A DNA stretch of 64,000 bases from PALSA-1335 sp965231025 (GTDB lineage Bacteria; Patescibacteriota; Gracilibacteria; UBA1369). Made by a program: the position numbers and the translations under genes. Numbering within the stretch: position 1 is the first letter of the stretch; every line of letters begins with the position of its first letter. Shown piece by piece: positions 7,567-16,550 of this stretch. The notes under the pieces were generated by a model, which was given only the letters and a program-made list of their open reading frames with translations, did not search any database and had not been told where the DNA came from. The stretch covers positions 1,302,001 to 1,366,000 of the forward strand of contig OZ246407.1 of assembly GCA_965231025.1 (NCBI GenBank), in the 5' to 3' direction.

Positions 7567-10500
7567 ATGAACACCACTCCAGAAAAACCGTCTTCCGATT
7601 CGCTCTATCTCCAGCAGCTCAAATTCAGGGAGAAAGACAACAAAACCTGGCTCAACTTTTTCATCAAAAACTTCCGGGTCACCATTCTGATCGTCCTCGG
7701 ACTGCTGACATGGGGAGGGATTTCACTCACCATGCTGCCGCTTGAGTCGAATCCGGAAGTAAAAATCCCGTACGGAGTGGTAACGGTAACGCTCCCGGGA
7801 GCTTCGCCGTCGGACATGGAAGAACTCGTCGTGGATAAAATCGAAGCGAAAGTTTCGAACCTGACCGGAGTGAAACAGGTCAGATCGACCTCGCTGAACT
7901 CCTTTTCCTCCACTACCGTCGAATTCCGCGCGGAAGAGGACATTAAAGACGCCATCCGCAGATTAAGGGACGCCGTGGATACCGTAAAAAAAGACCTGCC
8001 CACAGACGCCTCCGAACCGGCGGTCAGTGAAGTTTCTTTCAGCAACGCCCCGGTCTGGACCGTGGTGGTCACCGGCCCCTACGACAATTTCACACTGAAA
8101 AAATACGCGGACAAAGTAAAGGAGGAACTCGAAAAACTTCCCGGGACCAGCGAAGTGAACGTAAGCGGCGGAGACAATTACGAGCTCCGGGTGGAATACG
8201 ATCCCCAAAAACTCCAGGCATATAACCTCTCCATGGATCAGGCCAACACCATGATAAAAGCCGCCAACGTGGCGCTTCCATTGGGAACCATGGACATTTC
8301 AAATTTTCAGTACGCGGTAAGAATCGACGGTAAATTCAACGGGGCTGCGGAACTCCGCGAACTTCCCGTCTCGACCTCCAACGGCCAGATTATCCGCCTC
8401 AAAGACGTGGCTGTCGTGATGGAAATGGCCAGGGAGCGGGACGTATATAACTCCTTTTCCTCAAACAGAGGGGAACTCCAGAACGCGGTCACCCTAAACA
8501 TTGTCAAAAAAACCGGGAGCTCCATCATCGAGTTGATCGACAAGGGAAAAGAGAAAATCAAAAAACTGCAGGAAGAAAACCTTCCCAAAGACCTCATCAT
8601 CGAAACGACCCTCGACCAGTCAACCATCATCCGCCGCGACGTTGAACAGCTGGTTCATGACGGAATTTTAACCATCATCCTGGTCACTACGATACTGTTC
8701 CTGTTCGTTGGACTCAAAGAAGCGTTCGTCGCCGGCCTGGCGGTTCCGCTGGTGTTTTGCGCGACCTTCGGACTGATGCTCATCACTGGCATTACCCTAA
8801 ACTTTCTCTCGCTGTTTTCATTGATCCTGTCACTTGGTTTGCTGGTCGATGACGCCATCGTCGTCGTACAGGCCACCAAACAGTACCTGAAAACGGGGAA
8901 ATTCACGCCGGAAGAGGCCGTACTGCTCGTATTCCACGACTATAAAGTACTGCTCACAACAACGACCCTCACAACGATCTGGGCATTTATCCCGCTTATT
9001 CTGGCCACCGGCATCATCGGCCAGTTCATCCGGTCAATTCCGATCACCGTTTCCGTGACGCTCGCGGCTTCATACGTCATCGCCATCATCATCAACCATC
9101 CGATGGCGATTATTCTTGAACGGTTCAGACTCACCACATCGTATTTCAAGGCGGTATTCTCCGTGGTTTCAATCGGACTGGCCGCCGCCATCCTCATGAC
9201 CGTCACCGGAAAAATGGACATGATCGCGGGAACGATCGGTATCATGATCCTGGGAATCACCTTTTTCGCCCTGCTTGCATGGTACCGTTCATCGCTCAAA
9301 GCCAAACTCCTCCGCAACGAAGACCTTCTCCTTGAGGAAAAAGCCGACCCGGAAAAAATCAAAGCCAAAATCCGCCATCATTACCTCGATGAGGGCCGGC
9401 AAAAAAGTTTCTGGAGCAGGGTCATCAACGGAGTGGTCAAAATCGAGAAGTTCCTGGAGGTCTACGGAAAAATCCTCAGGGGAATTCTCACAAGTAAAAA
9501 CCTCACCGCAACCGTCCTGGCTGTCGTCGCCATCCTGTTTGCGATATCGGTGAGCCTCCCGGCAACCGGAATCCTCAAATCGGAATTCATTCCCCCGTCC
9601 GACGCGGAATATTTCTACATCAACATTGAAGGTTCCCAGGGACTCGTCACGTCCGAAACCCGGAAAATCGCGGAACAGGTTGAACCATTCCTGCTGAAAG
9701 AAAACGCCGTGAAAAATTTCTCGCTCGTGATCGGCGCTTCAGGAGTGGACTCAAGCAGCAGAACGTCCGGAGGCAGCGGCAACGGCAAAACGAATGCCGC
9801 CCAGTTTGCCATAAACCTTCATCCATACAAAACCAGGCCCGCAAGCGAAACAACAGGAAACGTCGAAAAATCATACACGATCGCCCAGCGCATCCGTAAA
9901 GAAATCACGTCGATCCAGGGCGCCAAAATAACGGTGACCGAAGTTTCCGGAGGACCGCCGAGCGGCTCCGATTTCGAGGCGCGAGTGCTGGGAACCGACC
10001 TGAAAGAACTCGAAAAACAGGTCAACGAACTCAAAACAATTCTCGAACAGATTCCGGGAGCCATCAACATCAAAACATCGGTGGCCCTCACACCCGGCGA
10101 ATTCACCCTCAGGCTCGATCCCGACCAGATGCAGCTCAGGGGAATAACCTCCGGACAGGTTGCGGCAACGCTCCGCACCGCCTTCAGCGGCAGCGAAATA
10201 ACCAAAATTCTCCACAACGGGGACGAACTCAGCATCCGTGCGAAGTTCACCCAAAATCTCATCTCCGACATTGATTCCCTCAAATCGCTGTCTCTTTCCA
10301 ACGGCCGGGGACAGAACTTCATTTTGAACGACATAGCCCGAATCGAAATAGATTCCTCACTCAACTCCATCAGTCGCATCGACGAAAAACGCGCACTGGT
10401 CCTGTCCGCCAGCGTGGAAAAACCCCACCTCCCCGCGGAAATCCTCTCAAAATTCCAGGAAATGGCAAAAAATCATCCTCTTCCGGCAGGATATGAAATT

Positions 10501-11073
10501 GTTTACGGAGGCCAGAACGACACAAACACGGAATCAGTGCTCTCCATCCTGCGGGCCATGATCGTTGCCATGATTCTCATCATCGGCACGCTCGTCATCC
10601 AGTTCAACTCGTTCCGCAAATCCATCCTGGTGCTCGCTACCATCCCGCTGGCGCTCACCGGCGTATTCATCGGCCTCACCCTTACCGGCTTCACCCTGTC
10701 ATTTCCCGGCCTGATCGGTATCCTGGCGTTGTTCGGAATCGTCGTAAAAAACGCGGTGATCCTCGTGGATAAAATCAACCTGAACCTCCGGGTAGGAATC
10801 CCGTTTGTGGACGCCATCGTGGACGCATCAAAATCACGCCTGGAAGCCATATTCCTCACATCCATCTGCACCATCTTCGGCATGATTCCGATCACCCTTT
10901 CCAGTGAAACATGGCAGGGACTCGGTATGTCGTTGATTTTCGGCCTGATGGCCTCGACCTTCCTCACACTCTTTGTCATCCCGATACTGTTCAATATTCT
11001 CGTGAAAAAACCTCATGAGAAAGATGAAAAGCTGAAGGCGCTCATAAAAGCCGTTGACCTTCCAAAAGAATAA
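7567..11073 (+). CDS. RND-family efflux transporter permease (AcrB/MdtB-like)
   Basis: This 1168-residue inner-membrane pump has the RND duplicated plan: one N-terminal helix, a large external porter loop, helices 2-6, a second loop and helices 8-12. The proton-relay aspartates are present in LGLLVDDAIVVVQ (Asp 428-429), as is the partner lysine in GIVVKNAVILVDK (Lys 1061). A hydrophilic insert of about 100 residues after helix 6 makes it longer than AcrB (1049). The first helix is preceded by about 30 polar residues. It exports drugs or lipophilic compounds using the proton gradient. It is third in the marR operon, and a promoter for the next gene lies inside its last codons. Confidence 0.93.
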   Translation: MNTTPEKPSSDSLYLQQLKFREKDNKTWLNFFIKNFRVTILIVLGLLTWGGISLTMLPLESNPEVKIPYGVVTVTLPGASPSDMEELVVDKIEAKVSNLTGVKQVRSTSLNSFSSTTVEFRAEEDIKDAIRRLRDAVDTVKKDLPTDASEPAVSEVSFSNAPVWTVVVTGPYDNFTLKKYADKVKEELEKLPGTSEVNVSGGDNYELRVEYDPQKLQAYNLSMDQANTMIKAANVALPLGTMDISNFQYAVRIDGKFNGAAELRELPVSTSNGQIIRLKDVAVVMEMARERDVYNSFSSNRGELQNAVTLNIVKKTGSSIIELIDKGKEKIKKLQEENLPKDLIIETTLDQSTIIRRDVEQLVHDGILTIILVTTILFLFVGLKEAFVAGLAVPLVFCATFGLMLITGITLNFLSLFSLILSLGLLVDDAIVVVQATKQYLKTGKFTPEEAVLLVFHDYKVLLTTTTLTTIWAFIPLILATGIIGQFIRSIPITVSVTLAASYVIAIIINHPMAIILERFRLTTSYFKAVFSVVSIGLAAAILMTVTGKMDMIAGTIGIMILGITFFALLAWYRSSLKAKLLRNEDLLLEEKADPEKIKAKIRHHYLDEGRQKSFWSRVINGVVKIEKFLEVYGKILRGILTSKNLTATVLAVVAILFAISVSLPATGILKSEFIPPSDAEYFYINIEGSQGLVTSETRKIAEQVEPFLLKENAVKNFSLVIGASGVDSSSRTSGGSGNGKTNAAQFAINLHPYKTRPASETTGNVEKSYTIAQRIRKEITSIQGAKITVTEVSGGPPSGSDFEARVLGTDLKELEKQVNELKTILEQIPGAINIKTSVALTPGEFTLRLDPDQMQLRGITSGQVAATLRTAFSGSEITKILHNGDELSIRAKFTQNLISDIDSLKSLSLSNGRGQNFILNDIARIEIDSSLNSISRIDEKRALVLSASVEKPHLPAEILSKFQEMAKNHPLPAGYEIVYGGQNDTNTESVLSILRAMIVAMILIIGTLVIQFNSFRKSILVLATIPLALTGVFIGLTLTGFTLSFPGLIGILALFGIVVKNAVILVDKINLNLRVGIPFVDAIVDASKSRLEAIFLTSICTIFGMIPITLSSETWQGLGMSLIFGLMASTFLTLFVIPILFNILVKKPHEKDEKLKALIKAVDLPKE

Positions 11074-11081
11074 GGTAGAAT
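11054..11081 (+). promoter_or_regulatory. Promoter for the 136-residue unknown protein
   Basis: TTGACC (11054-11059), a 16-bp spacer and TAGAAT (11076-11081). The -35 box is inside the last codons of the RND pump gene, and the downstream ATG is at 11113. Confidence 0.6.
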
Positions 11082-11112
11082 CCCACGCTAATCACCAATT
11101 AATCACCATATT

Positions 11113-11523
11113 ATGCCCCTCGGAGAAAGCCCAGACCAGACGGATGAAACACCGGTCGAACATTCCAAAATATACCAATATGCCGTTGAAAGATTTGATG
11201 GCGGATGCCAACTGGACCACGACGCCATGAATGTCTGGGTTGTCCTTGGATACGCCGTACCCGCTGTTCCCATGACTTTGGAAAGATTAAAACCCGTTCG
11301 CCACTACCAAGAATACGTGGAAGGCATTGATCAAAAGTTCGGTGAAAATGGCGTATACGCCGCCATGATTATGCAACGGAGCGATCCACAGACAGTGGCA
11401 GCCTTTGACGCGCTGGCCGTTGAATTCAACGCGGATCTGGAACGCATAAAGAGGGAAAAGGACTTTGCAACCGCAAAACAGTACCTCGAAAAGGCAAAAG
11501 AACTGGTCTACTCAAAAAAATAA
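11113..11523 (+). CDS. Unknown 136-residue cytoplasmic protein
   Basis: I do not recognise this protein. It is acidic to neutral, soluble and without a signal peptide. It starts MPLGESPDQTDETP, has a middle part with hydrophobic strands (VWVVLGYAVPAVPM) and ends with a charged helix rich in Lys and Glu. It has its own promoter and no Shine-Dalgarno. It is followed after eight bases by the convergent GIY-YIG gene. Normal codon use and a complete promoter-start-stop arrangement support a real gene. Confidence 0.55.
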   Translation: MPLGESPDQTDETPVEHSKIYQYAVERFDGGCQLDHDAMNVWVVLGYAVPAVPMTLERLKPVRHYQEYVEGIDQKFGENGVYAAMIMQRSDPQTVAAFDALAVEFNADLERIKREKDFATAKQYLEKAKELVYSKK

Positions 11524-11531
11524 CCCGTTCA

Positions 11532-11783
11532 TCACCTGGCAACGTTCACAAGATCAAGTTTTTGCCCGCGAGTAAGCTGCTTCAGTTCATATTCACGGCG
11601 CCTGGCCTCCTTCAATGTCCGGCACTTTTTTGAATATACCAGCCTCACCGGTCTGCGGGCACGCGTATACCGCGCGCCGGACTTCAGATGGTTATGGGCA
11701 TGCAGCCGCTTTTTTAAATCCGGCGTCGACCCCGAGTAGAGCGTACCGTCGCTGCATTCCAGCATGTAAACAAAAAAGGCCAT
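11532..11783 (-). CDS. GIY-YIG domain endonuclease-like protein
   Basis: The 83-residue protein MAFFVYMLECSDGTLYSGST followed by DLKKRLHAHN matches the single-domain GIY-YIG group (YhbQ/UPF0213-like). It has the GIY-YIG equivalents FVYML and LYSGS, the catalytic Arg in LKKRLHAH, and a downstream Glu in KEARRREYELK. This minimal family is thought to nick DNA; its biological role is poorly known. The frame extends 15 codons upstream, but the family begins at the ATG at 11783. It is convergent with the upstream unknown gene. Confidence 0.85.
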   Translation of the reverse strand: MAFFVYMLECSDGTLYSGSTPDLKKRLHAHNHLKSGARYTRARRPVRLVYSKKCRTLKEARRREYELKQLTRGQKLDLVNVAR

Positions 11784-11799
11784 CGGAAAGCTCATAATT

Positions 11800-12012
11800 T
11801 CACTTACCATGAGTATTGAGTTTCTCAATATTAATTTTCTTCACACTGCTAGATTTACCGGCAGGAACAGTGACAGAAACTATATATTCGGCTGGACAAA
11901 CATGGCACTGAAAAGGAGTTTCAACAATATCGTATTTTTCTTCCAAAATCTTTTGATAATTAGTCATGATATTCTCTTCAATATTACGCTTAATCTCAAC
12001 AAAATCATCCAT
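11800..12012 (-). CDS. Unknown 70-residue protein with a CHVC motif
   Basis: The protein begins MDDFVEIKRNIEENIM, is predicted helical at first, then has a short strand region with QCHVCPAEY (two Cys and a His, a possible metal site) and ends in a Lys-rich tail. I chose the ATG at 12012, five bases after the upstream gene's stop; a TTG at 12021 would overlap that stop. With the next gene it forms a tight pair in a visibly AT-rich patch unlike the surrounding DNA. The family is unknown. Confidence 0.5.
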   Translation of the reverse strand: MDDFVEIKRNIEENIMTNYQKILEEKYDIVETPFQCHVCPAEYIVSVTVPAGKSSSVKKINIEKLNTHGK

Positions 12013-12017
12013 GTATC

Positions 12018-12401
12018 TCAAAATGAAAACGTATAATTTGTATGTACACTCGTAGGACCAATGGCCTCCGACGGTTTTTTTTCAGAAGCTTTAACCACAA
12101 CAGATGTCACCTTATTTTTACCGATGTAGACTTCAATAACAAAAGTATCCCCCTTTAAATATTTCCCACGGCTACTACCATCCGTAACAATTTTAGCAAT
12201 TTCAGCCACAGACAAGGGCTCATCTTTAAAAGACCTATAATGTTCATCTTCTTTCTCTCTCGCCAAAACAAAAAATTTAAAATCCTTGCCCTTCAGGCTC
12301 TCATTTTCAGGACCAATACCACCAAAAGAAATATGGCCAGGTGGCCAATTATATTGTATTGAGAAAGTAATAGAATGTTTCTTTTCTTTCACTCCAGACA
12401 T
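12018..12401 (-). CDS. Unknown 127-residue protein in an AT-rich pair next to tRNA-Pro
   Basis: No signal peptide. The first part reads as beta strands (SITFSIQYNWPPGHISFGG), followed by a KGKDFKFFVLARE strand and a second beta-rich half. I cannot assign a family. The start ATG is only 20 bases beyond the 3' end of the tRNA-Pro gene on the same strand, and the next small gene follows after five bases. The low GC and lysine-rich coding differ from the flanking genes and suggest acquisition. Confidence 0.55.
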   Translation of the reverse strand: MSGVKEKKHSITFSIQYNWPPGHISFGGIGPENESLKGKDFKFFVLAREKEDEHYRSFKDEPLSVAEIAKIVTDGSSRGKYLKGDTFVIEVYIGKNKVTSVVVKASEKKPSEAIGPTSVHTNYTFSF

Positions 12402-12420
12402 AACAATAAAAAAACGAAAA

Positions 12421-12496
12421 TGGTCGGAGTAGTGGGATTTGAACCCACGACCTCACCCACCCCATGGGTGCGCGCTACCAACTGCGCTATACTCCG
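12421..12496 (-). tRNA. tRNA-Pro, anticodon GGG
   Basis: On the minus strand the acceptor arm CGGAGTA pairs with TACTCCG, followed by discriminator A and an encoded CCA. The D arm is GCGCAGTTGGTAGCGC, the anticodon stem is CACCC/GGGTG with loop ATGGGGT (anticodon GGG, reading CCC/CCU), and the T arm is GTGGG TTCAAAT CCCAC. Length 76 nt. Confidence 0.95.
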
Positions 12497-12534
12497 ACAA
12501 ACTGTGCCATGCCGACAAATTGCGGCCAAACCGA

Positions 12535-13560
12535 TTATATCGGGAAAACTTTCAACTCGGCAACCGCCAGTGTATCACCCTCAAGGTCGATTTCAACATA
12601 AGTTTTGGGTTTTTTCCGCAAATCCGGGGTCGTGACATTCAGTTCCGTGCGCCAGCAATCAACAAAGAGATATTTCGACCCCCCTCGGATAACCTCCTTT
12701 TGAACATGCGCATGGGAAAGAACATAGACCTGCTTTCTGCCGAAACGCGCAACAAGTTTCCGGATATGCAAAAACCGGTCGTCGTGAACCCCGTCAAACC
12801 CGTTCCTGAGCAAATGACCCAAAAGCCTGCCGAACGGAACCCTGAACATGGGATTAAAAACCCTCAGCAACGGATCAAGGAAAAAAATCTTCGGAACATG
12901 TTTCCGCATGAGTTTCCCGATGGCCTTCTTGTACTCCGGGTACTTTTTAAAAACCTCCTTTTGCGGATACAATACCTCCTCGCGATGATACATTTTCTTG
13001 AACGGAATGAGGTATTGGGTGGAAATATGGGCGCCAAGCGGCAGATTCAAAATCATTTTTCCTTTATGTCGGATAATCGGTTTCCTGTGATTAAAACCAA
13101 AAATAGGATCGATGAGATTCCCGTGCTGAACATGAAAATCGGCTTCGTCGTAAGCATGGGTAAATGTGATCTTGCGCGCATGCCCCAGGGCAGCGGCAAG
13201 CTTTTCCTGAACCTTGGGCCAGACAACGTCGGCGTCATGATTTCCGATCACAAAAACCAACCGCGTATGTGGTTTTGCCAGAAAACTTTTCCAGGCCTCA
13301 AAAACTCCGGGGTGTGCCTCAATCACGCGGTCCATTTTCCACAAAGAAATCTCCTCGGTAATGTACCGGGGATATTTTCCCTCATAATCCATCTTCAAAA
13401 AATCGAACACGTCGCCGTTCAGGACGAGCGTCACCTCATCGGCCTTTGTACTTCCCGCATGCTCAACAAACCGGATCAGGGCTTCATCGTCATGAAAATC
13501 GTCCATGATATCCCCTTTCCCCATCTCAATGTCCCCGATGACAAAAACTTTTCTAAACAT
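12535..13560 (-). CDS. Calcineurin-like metallophosphoesterase
   Basis: This 341-residue protein begins MFRKVFVIGDIEMGKGD and shows the dimetal phosphoesterase motifs in order: D in IGDIEMG, LNGDVFDF (GDxxD type), FVIGNHD (GNHD), His in ADFHVQHGN and VLSHAHVQ (GHxH type). Family members cleave phosphomonoesters or diesters; the substrate here is unknown. I chose the ATG at 13560 because the motif I block starts there, although the frame is open to 13647. It overlaps the upstream gene by eight bases, indicating translational coupling. No membrane segment is seen. Confidence 0.85.
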   Translation of the reverse strand: MFRKVFVIGDIEMGKGDIMDDFHDDEALIRFVEHAGSTKADEVTLVLNGDVFDFLKMDYEGKYPRYITEEISLWKMDRVIEAHPGVFEAWKSFLAKPHTRLVFVIGNHDADVVWPKVQEKLAAALGHARKITFTHAYDEADFHVQHGNLIDPIFGFNHRKPIIRHKGKMILNLPLGAHISTQYLIPFKKMYHREEVLYPQKEVFKKYPEYKKAIGKLMRKHVPKIFFLDPLLRVFNPMFRVPFGRLLGHLLRNGFDGVHDDRFLHIRKLVARFGRKQVYVLSHAHVQKEVIRGGSKYLFVDCWRTELNVTTPDLRKKPKTYVEIDLEGDTLAVAELKVFPI

Positions 13561-14419
13561 CTTTTGGCAAAGTAATGATGACATTCTGAACATTTTTGAT
13601 TTCAGGAATATACTCGCCCCCCACGGCCACGCCGGTGGACGGCCCACCGTCCAGATTCAAAACGGAATGAAGCCCAAGGGCGGCAAAAGGCTCGTGCTCT
13701 TTAAGCATATGGGCAAACTGGTAAAGCGAAAGAGCATTGTCGGTATTCAGCAGGCTCTGGTGCAAAACAATCAATACCACGTTTCCGGCACCGTCAATGC
13801 CCAAAGCCGTACGGGCCGCTGATTTCCCGCTGTCGGTATCAATGCGGATTCCGCCGATGTTATCGATCAAAATAGGACCGTTCTGGATCCAGAAGCCGCA
13901 ATGTTTATCCGGACCGACATCTACGTAATCCTTGAGCTCCATGAGCTCGGCCGCCTCCAGATTTTCGGGAACTGTTCCGCATTTAGTATAAAAAATTCCG
14001 TTCATCAGATCGGACCTCAGCATTTTGTGAACCCGGTGTTTGGAATCCTGAAGCAGGCCCATGGCCTTGAAATTCGTATCAAAAAAAGCGCCGTTAAAAC
14101 TGAGAACCGACCCCTCCTGAGTATGGATCTGCTTGATGCTCTTGGCTTTTTCATCGCTCTCATTGGTGACGACCCTAAACTCATATTCCCGCGGATCGAC
14201 CCTGACGACGAAAAACTCCATCCGGACATCATCGTCAAAACCCGCCAACACATTGGCATAAGAAAGGCCGGGCCCGCTTTCATGCCATCTGATAATCTTA
14301 TCCGGCTCGGGAGATTCGTTGGAATAGAGAACCTTTACGTTATTGTCCGGGGCACAACCGGAAAACAGAGTCAAAAACAGGAGTCCAAGGCCGATAATAG
14401 AGGTATGTGTCGTTTTCAT
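13553..14419 (-). CDS. Lipoprotein of the NAGPA / phosphodiester glycosidase family (DUF2233)
   Basis: The 288-residue protein starts MKTTHTSIIGLG with a signal peptide and lipobox LFSGC, so it is probably lipid-anchored outside the membrane. Family hallmarks are a SFNGAFFD segment and NLDGGPSTGVAVGGE near the end (usually NLDGGGSST). Relatives remove N-acetylglucosamine from phosphodiester-linked glycans or process cell-wall polymers. It is first in an overlapping pair with the metallophosphoesterase, so the two may act on the same phosphodiester glycan (inference). The open frame runs back into the tRNA-Pro gene; the ATG at 14419 fits the signal peptide. Confidence 0.85.
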   Translation of the reverse strand: MKTTHTSIIGLGLLFLTLFSGCAPDNNVKVLYSNESPEPDKIIRWHESGPGLSYANVLAGFDDDVRMEFFVVRVDPREYEFRVVTNESDEKAKSIKQIHTQEGSVLSFNGAFFDTNFKAMGLLQDSKHRVHKMLRSDLMNGIFYTKCGTVPENLEAAELMELKDYVDVGPDKHCGFWIQNGPILIDNIGGIRIDTDSGKSAARTALGIDGAGNVVLIVLHQSLLNTDNALSLYQFAHMLKEHEPFAALGLHSVLNLDGGPSTGVAVGGEYIPEIKNVQNVIITLPKDV

Positions 14420-14519
14420 GCGAGCAGTGTATCGGGAAGCCCGCCTCATGGCAACAGAGCCTCCGAATTTGAAAACGTGGCCTTGCCCGCCCGCCAAAAT
14501 ATGGGGATAATAACGGGGC

Positions 14520-14595
14520 CGGAGTGTAGCGCAGTTGGTAGCGCGCAGCGTTCGGGACGCTGAGGTCGTGGGTTCGAGCCCCGCCACTCCGACCA
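14520..14595 (+). tRNA. tRNA-Pro, anticodon CGG
   Basis: The acceptor CGGAGTG pairs with CACTCCG, followed by A and an encoded CCA. The D arm is identical to that of the minus-strand tRNA-Pro. The anticodon stem CAGCG/CGCTG has loop TTCGGGA (anticodon CGG, reading CCG), and the T arm is GTGGG TTCGAGC CCCGC. Length 76 nt. The DUF2723 gene starts 12 bases downstream. Confidence 0.95.
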
Positions 14596-14606
14596 TTCTT
14601 TATAAT

Positions 14607-16532
14607 ATGAAAAAAAACGCCACACTAAATCTTCTCCTTCAAAAACTCAACGGGTTCCTCGTCTTTTTTGTCGTCTACATCACCTACCTGTTCACGGTCT
14701 TCCCCACCGTCCAGAGTGAAGACTCCGGAGAACTGATCGTATCCGCCGTCGGCCTGGATATTGCCCACCCGCCGGGCTACCCGCTGTATGTGCTTGTCGG
14801 GAAACTCTTTTCCATCCTGATTCCTTTTGGAAACATGGCGTGGAGGATCAACATCATGTCGGCGGTCTTTGGAGCGGCAACGGCGTATGTTCTGTACATC
14901 ATTCTTAAAAAAAAGACGGGGAACGACATTATTTCCTTCGGCACGTCGCTTTTTTACGCATTCACCAACATCATCTGGGGACAATCCAACCGCGCGGAAG
15001 TCTACACGCTGAATACGTTCTGCATGATTCTCATCGTGTACATGCTCATGCGATGGCACGGGGACAAGAAAAACAGGTGGCTCTTCCTGAGCGCGTTAAC
15101 ATTCGGCCTGGGCGTCGGCAACCACCACATGCTCCTGCTGGCCGCCCCCGCATTCGGAATCTACGTACTCGTCAAAAACTGGAAAGTTATCATCAATCCA
15201 AAAATCGTCCTGGGGGCACTGTCGCTTCTGCTCGTCGGACTGTCCGTCTACGCATATCTTCCAGTCAGGACAGCCCTGGCCCCGTATGACAATCCGGCGT
15301 TTATTGAACACTCCGGACTCTACACCTGGGATAAATTTATCGGATTCGTGAACCGCAAAATTTACGGAGGCACCGTAAACATTCCGGATGAACAGGCCAC
15401 CCAGGAAGCCGCACCGGAATATCTCCCGGGATGGATGCTGGGCATAAAAGATTTTTTTGTGGATTACGGCGGACGGCTGATCGACTACAACGCGAAAGGA
15501 TTGATTCCCCTGCTCAAAATCATCATGGCACAGTATTTTTTCCTGCCGCTGTTCCTGTTTCTTCCGGGACTGTATTTCCTCTTTAAAAAAGACCCCCGCT
15601 GGGCATCGCTCGTCACCCTGTTATTCGTTTGTTACACGGTCATTCTTCTGGTTTTCACCCCCATCGACGGCGACACGGCGGGATATATAGCCTTCACGAC
15701 CGAACCGTTCATGATGCCTGCAATTCTTGTTCTCGCCATCATTATGGGGGAAGGACTGACATGGCTTCATCAAAACATTAAACACAAAAAGGCCGCTCTT
15801 GCCTTCAGCATCATATGCCTTATGCCGGCCATCGTCGCGGTGCAAAGGAACTTCATCCCGAACAACGAAAGCAAAAACTACCTTGCCTACGACTTCAACA
15901 AACTGGCGCTGGCCAGCGTACCTCCAAATGGATATCTGATCTCTACCGGGAGGGACAACATGACCTTTCCCCTTTATTATCTGAGAAAGATCGAGAACTT
16001 CCGGACCGACGTGAACCTGGAAATATACTATTCAACCTCCCCCGTCGACGAAACATTTCTCCAGGGACGCGTTCTCAAGAATGACGGGAAGCCGGTCTTC
16101 ATTGACCTTCTTCCGCCAAACTATGCGGAAATGGGACTGAAACCGTACAACTTTGTATACCAATATGACGATGACGATTCCATTCCGCCCGAACACATCG
16201 AACATCCGGAAGCGCGGGGCATCCGGAAAAACATGGACTTCCCCAACACCAGGCTGAAATTCCTGTTCTACATCAAAAGCGGCATCATGGAAAAGAACCC
16301 GGCACTGAAAAGATCCGCTTTTGACCAGGTCATCAATGCGCCCGACACCGCGGGTGACAAATCGTACTATCTCAATATCATCGGCGACTACGCCTATTAC
16401 ACCGGAGACTTTGAAACCGCGAAAAAAGCCTACGAAAAATCCGGGAACAGCTACGGACTCCAGAAAATAAACGACAAGGTAAACAATCCGGATCACACGG
16501 AAGACTGGAACCTGCAAACGGGGATGTCCTGA
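14607..16532 (+). CDS. DUF2723 (TMEM260-like) membrane glycosyltransferase, putative protein O-mannosyltransferase
   Basis: This 641-residue protein has about ten to twelve membrane helices. The family signature is clear: an acidic first-loop motif QSEDSGELI followed by AHPPGYPLYVLVGK. Human TMEM260, in the same family, O-mannosylates Ig-like domains using a lipid-linked mannose donor; that this enzyme does likewise is inference. In support, the window encodes a polyprenol-phosphate-mannose synthase (27266) and many Thr/Ser-rich secreted beta-sandwich proteins. The C-terminal region is soluble and includes a TPR-like helix pair (YAYYTGDFETAKKAYEKS). The ATG at 14607 is just downstream of tRNA-Pro; a TATAAT overlaps the start. 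Confidence 0.85.
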   Translation: MKKNATLNLLLQKLNGFLVFFVVYITYLFTVFPTVQSEDSGELIVSAVGLDIAHPPGYPLYVLVGKLFSILIPFGNMAWRINIMSAVFGAATAYVLYIILKKKTGNDIISFGTSLFYAFTNIIWGQSNRAEVYTLNTFCMILIVYMLMRWHGDKKNRWLFLSALTFGLGVGNHHMLLLAAPAFGIYVLVKNWKVIINPKIVLGALSLLLVGLSVYAYLPVRTALAPYDNPAFIEHSGLYTWDKFIGFVNRKIYGGTVNIPDEQATQEAAPEYLPGWMLGIKDFFVDYGGRLIDYNAKGLIPLLKIIMAQYFFLPLFLFLPGLYFLFKKDPRWASLVTLLFVCYTVILLVFTPIDGDTAGYIAFTTEPFMMPAILVLAIIMGEGLTWLHQNIKHKKAALAFSIICLMPAIVAVQRNFIPNNESKNYLAYDFNKLALASVPPNGYLISTGRDNMTFPLYYLRKIENFRTDVNLEIYYSTSPVDETFLQGRVLKNDGKPVFIDLLPPNYAEMGLKPYNFVYQYDDDDSIPPEHIEHPEARGIRKNMDFPNTRLKFLFYIKSGIMEKNPALKRSAFDQVINAPDTAGDKSYYLNIIGDYAYYTGDFETAKKAYEKSGNSYGLQKINDKVNNPDHTEDWNLQTGMS

Positions 16533-16550
16533 TACCCCAGTCAGAAATCA

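Noticed and set aside
12375..13575. Plus-strand frames through tRNA-Pro and antisense to the metallophosphoesterase
   Set aside because: They include the well-known false peptide (GFEPTT) from an antisense tRNA and then run against a gene with complete catalytic motifs.
14419..14596. N-terminal extension of the NAGPA-type lipoprotein
   Set aside because: The extension is translated from antisense tRNA-Pro; the signal peptide and lipobox start at the ATG at 14419.
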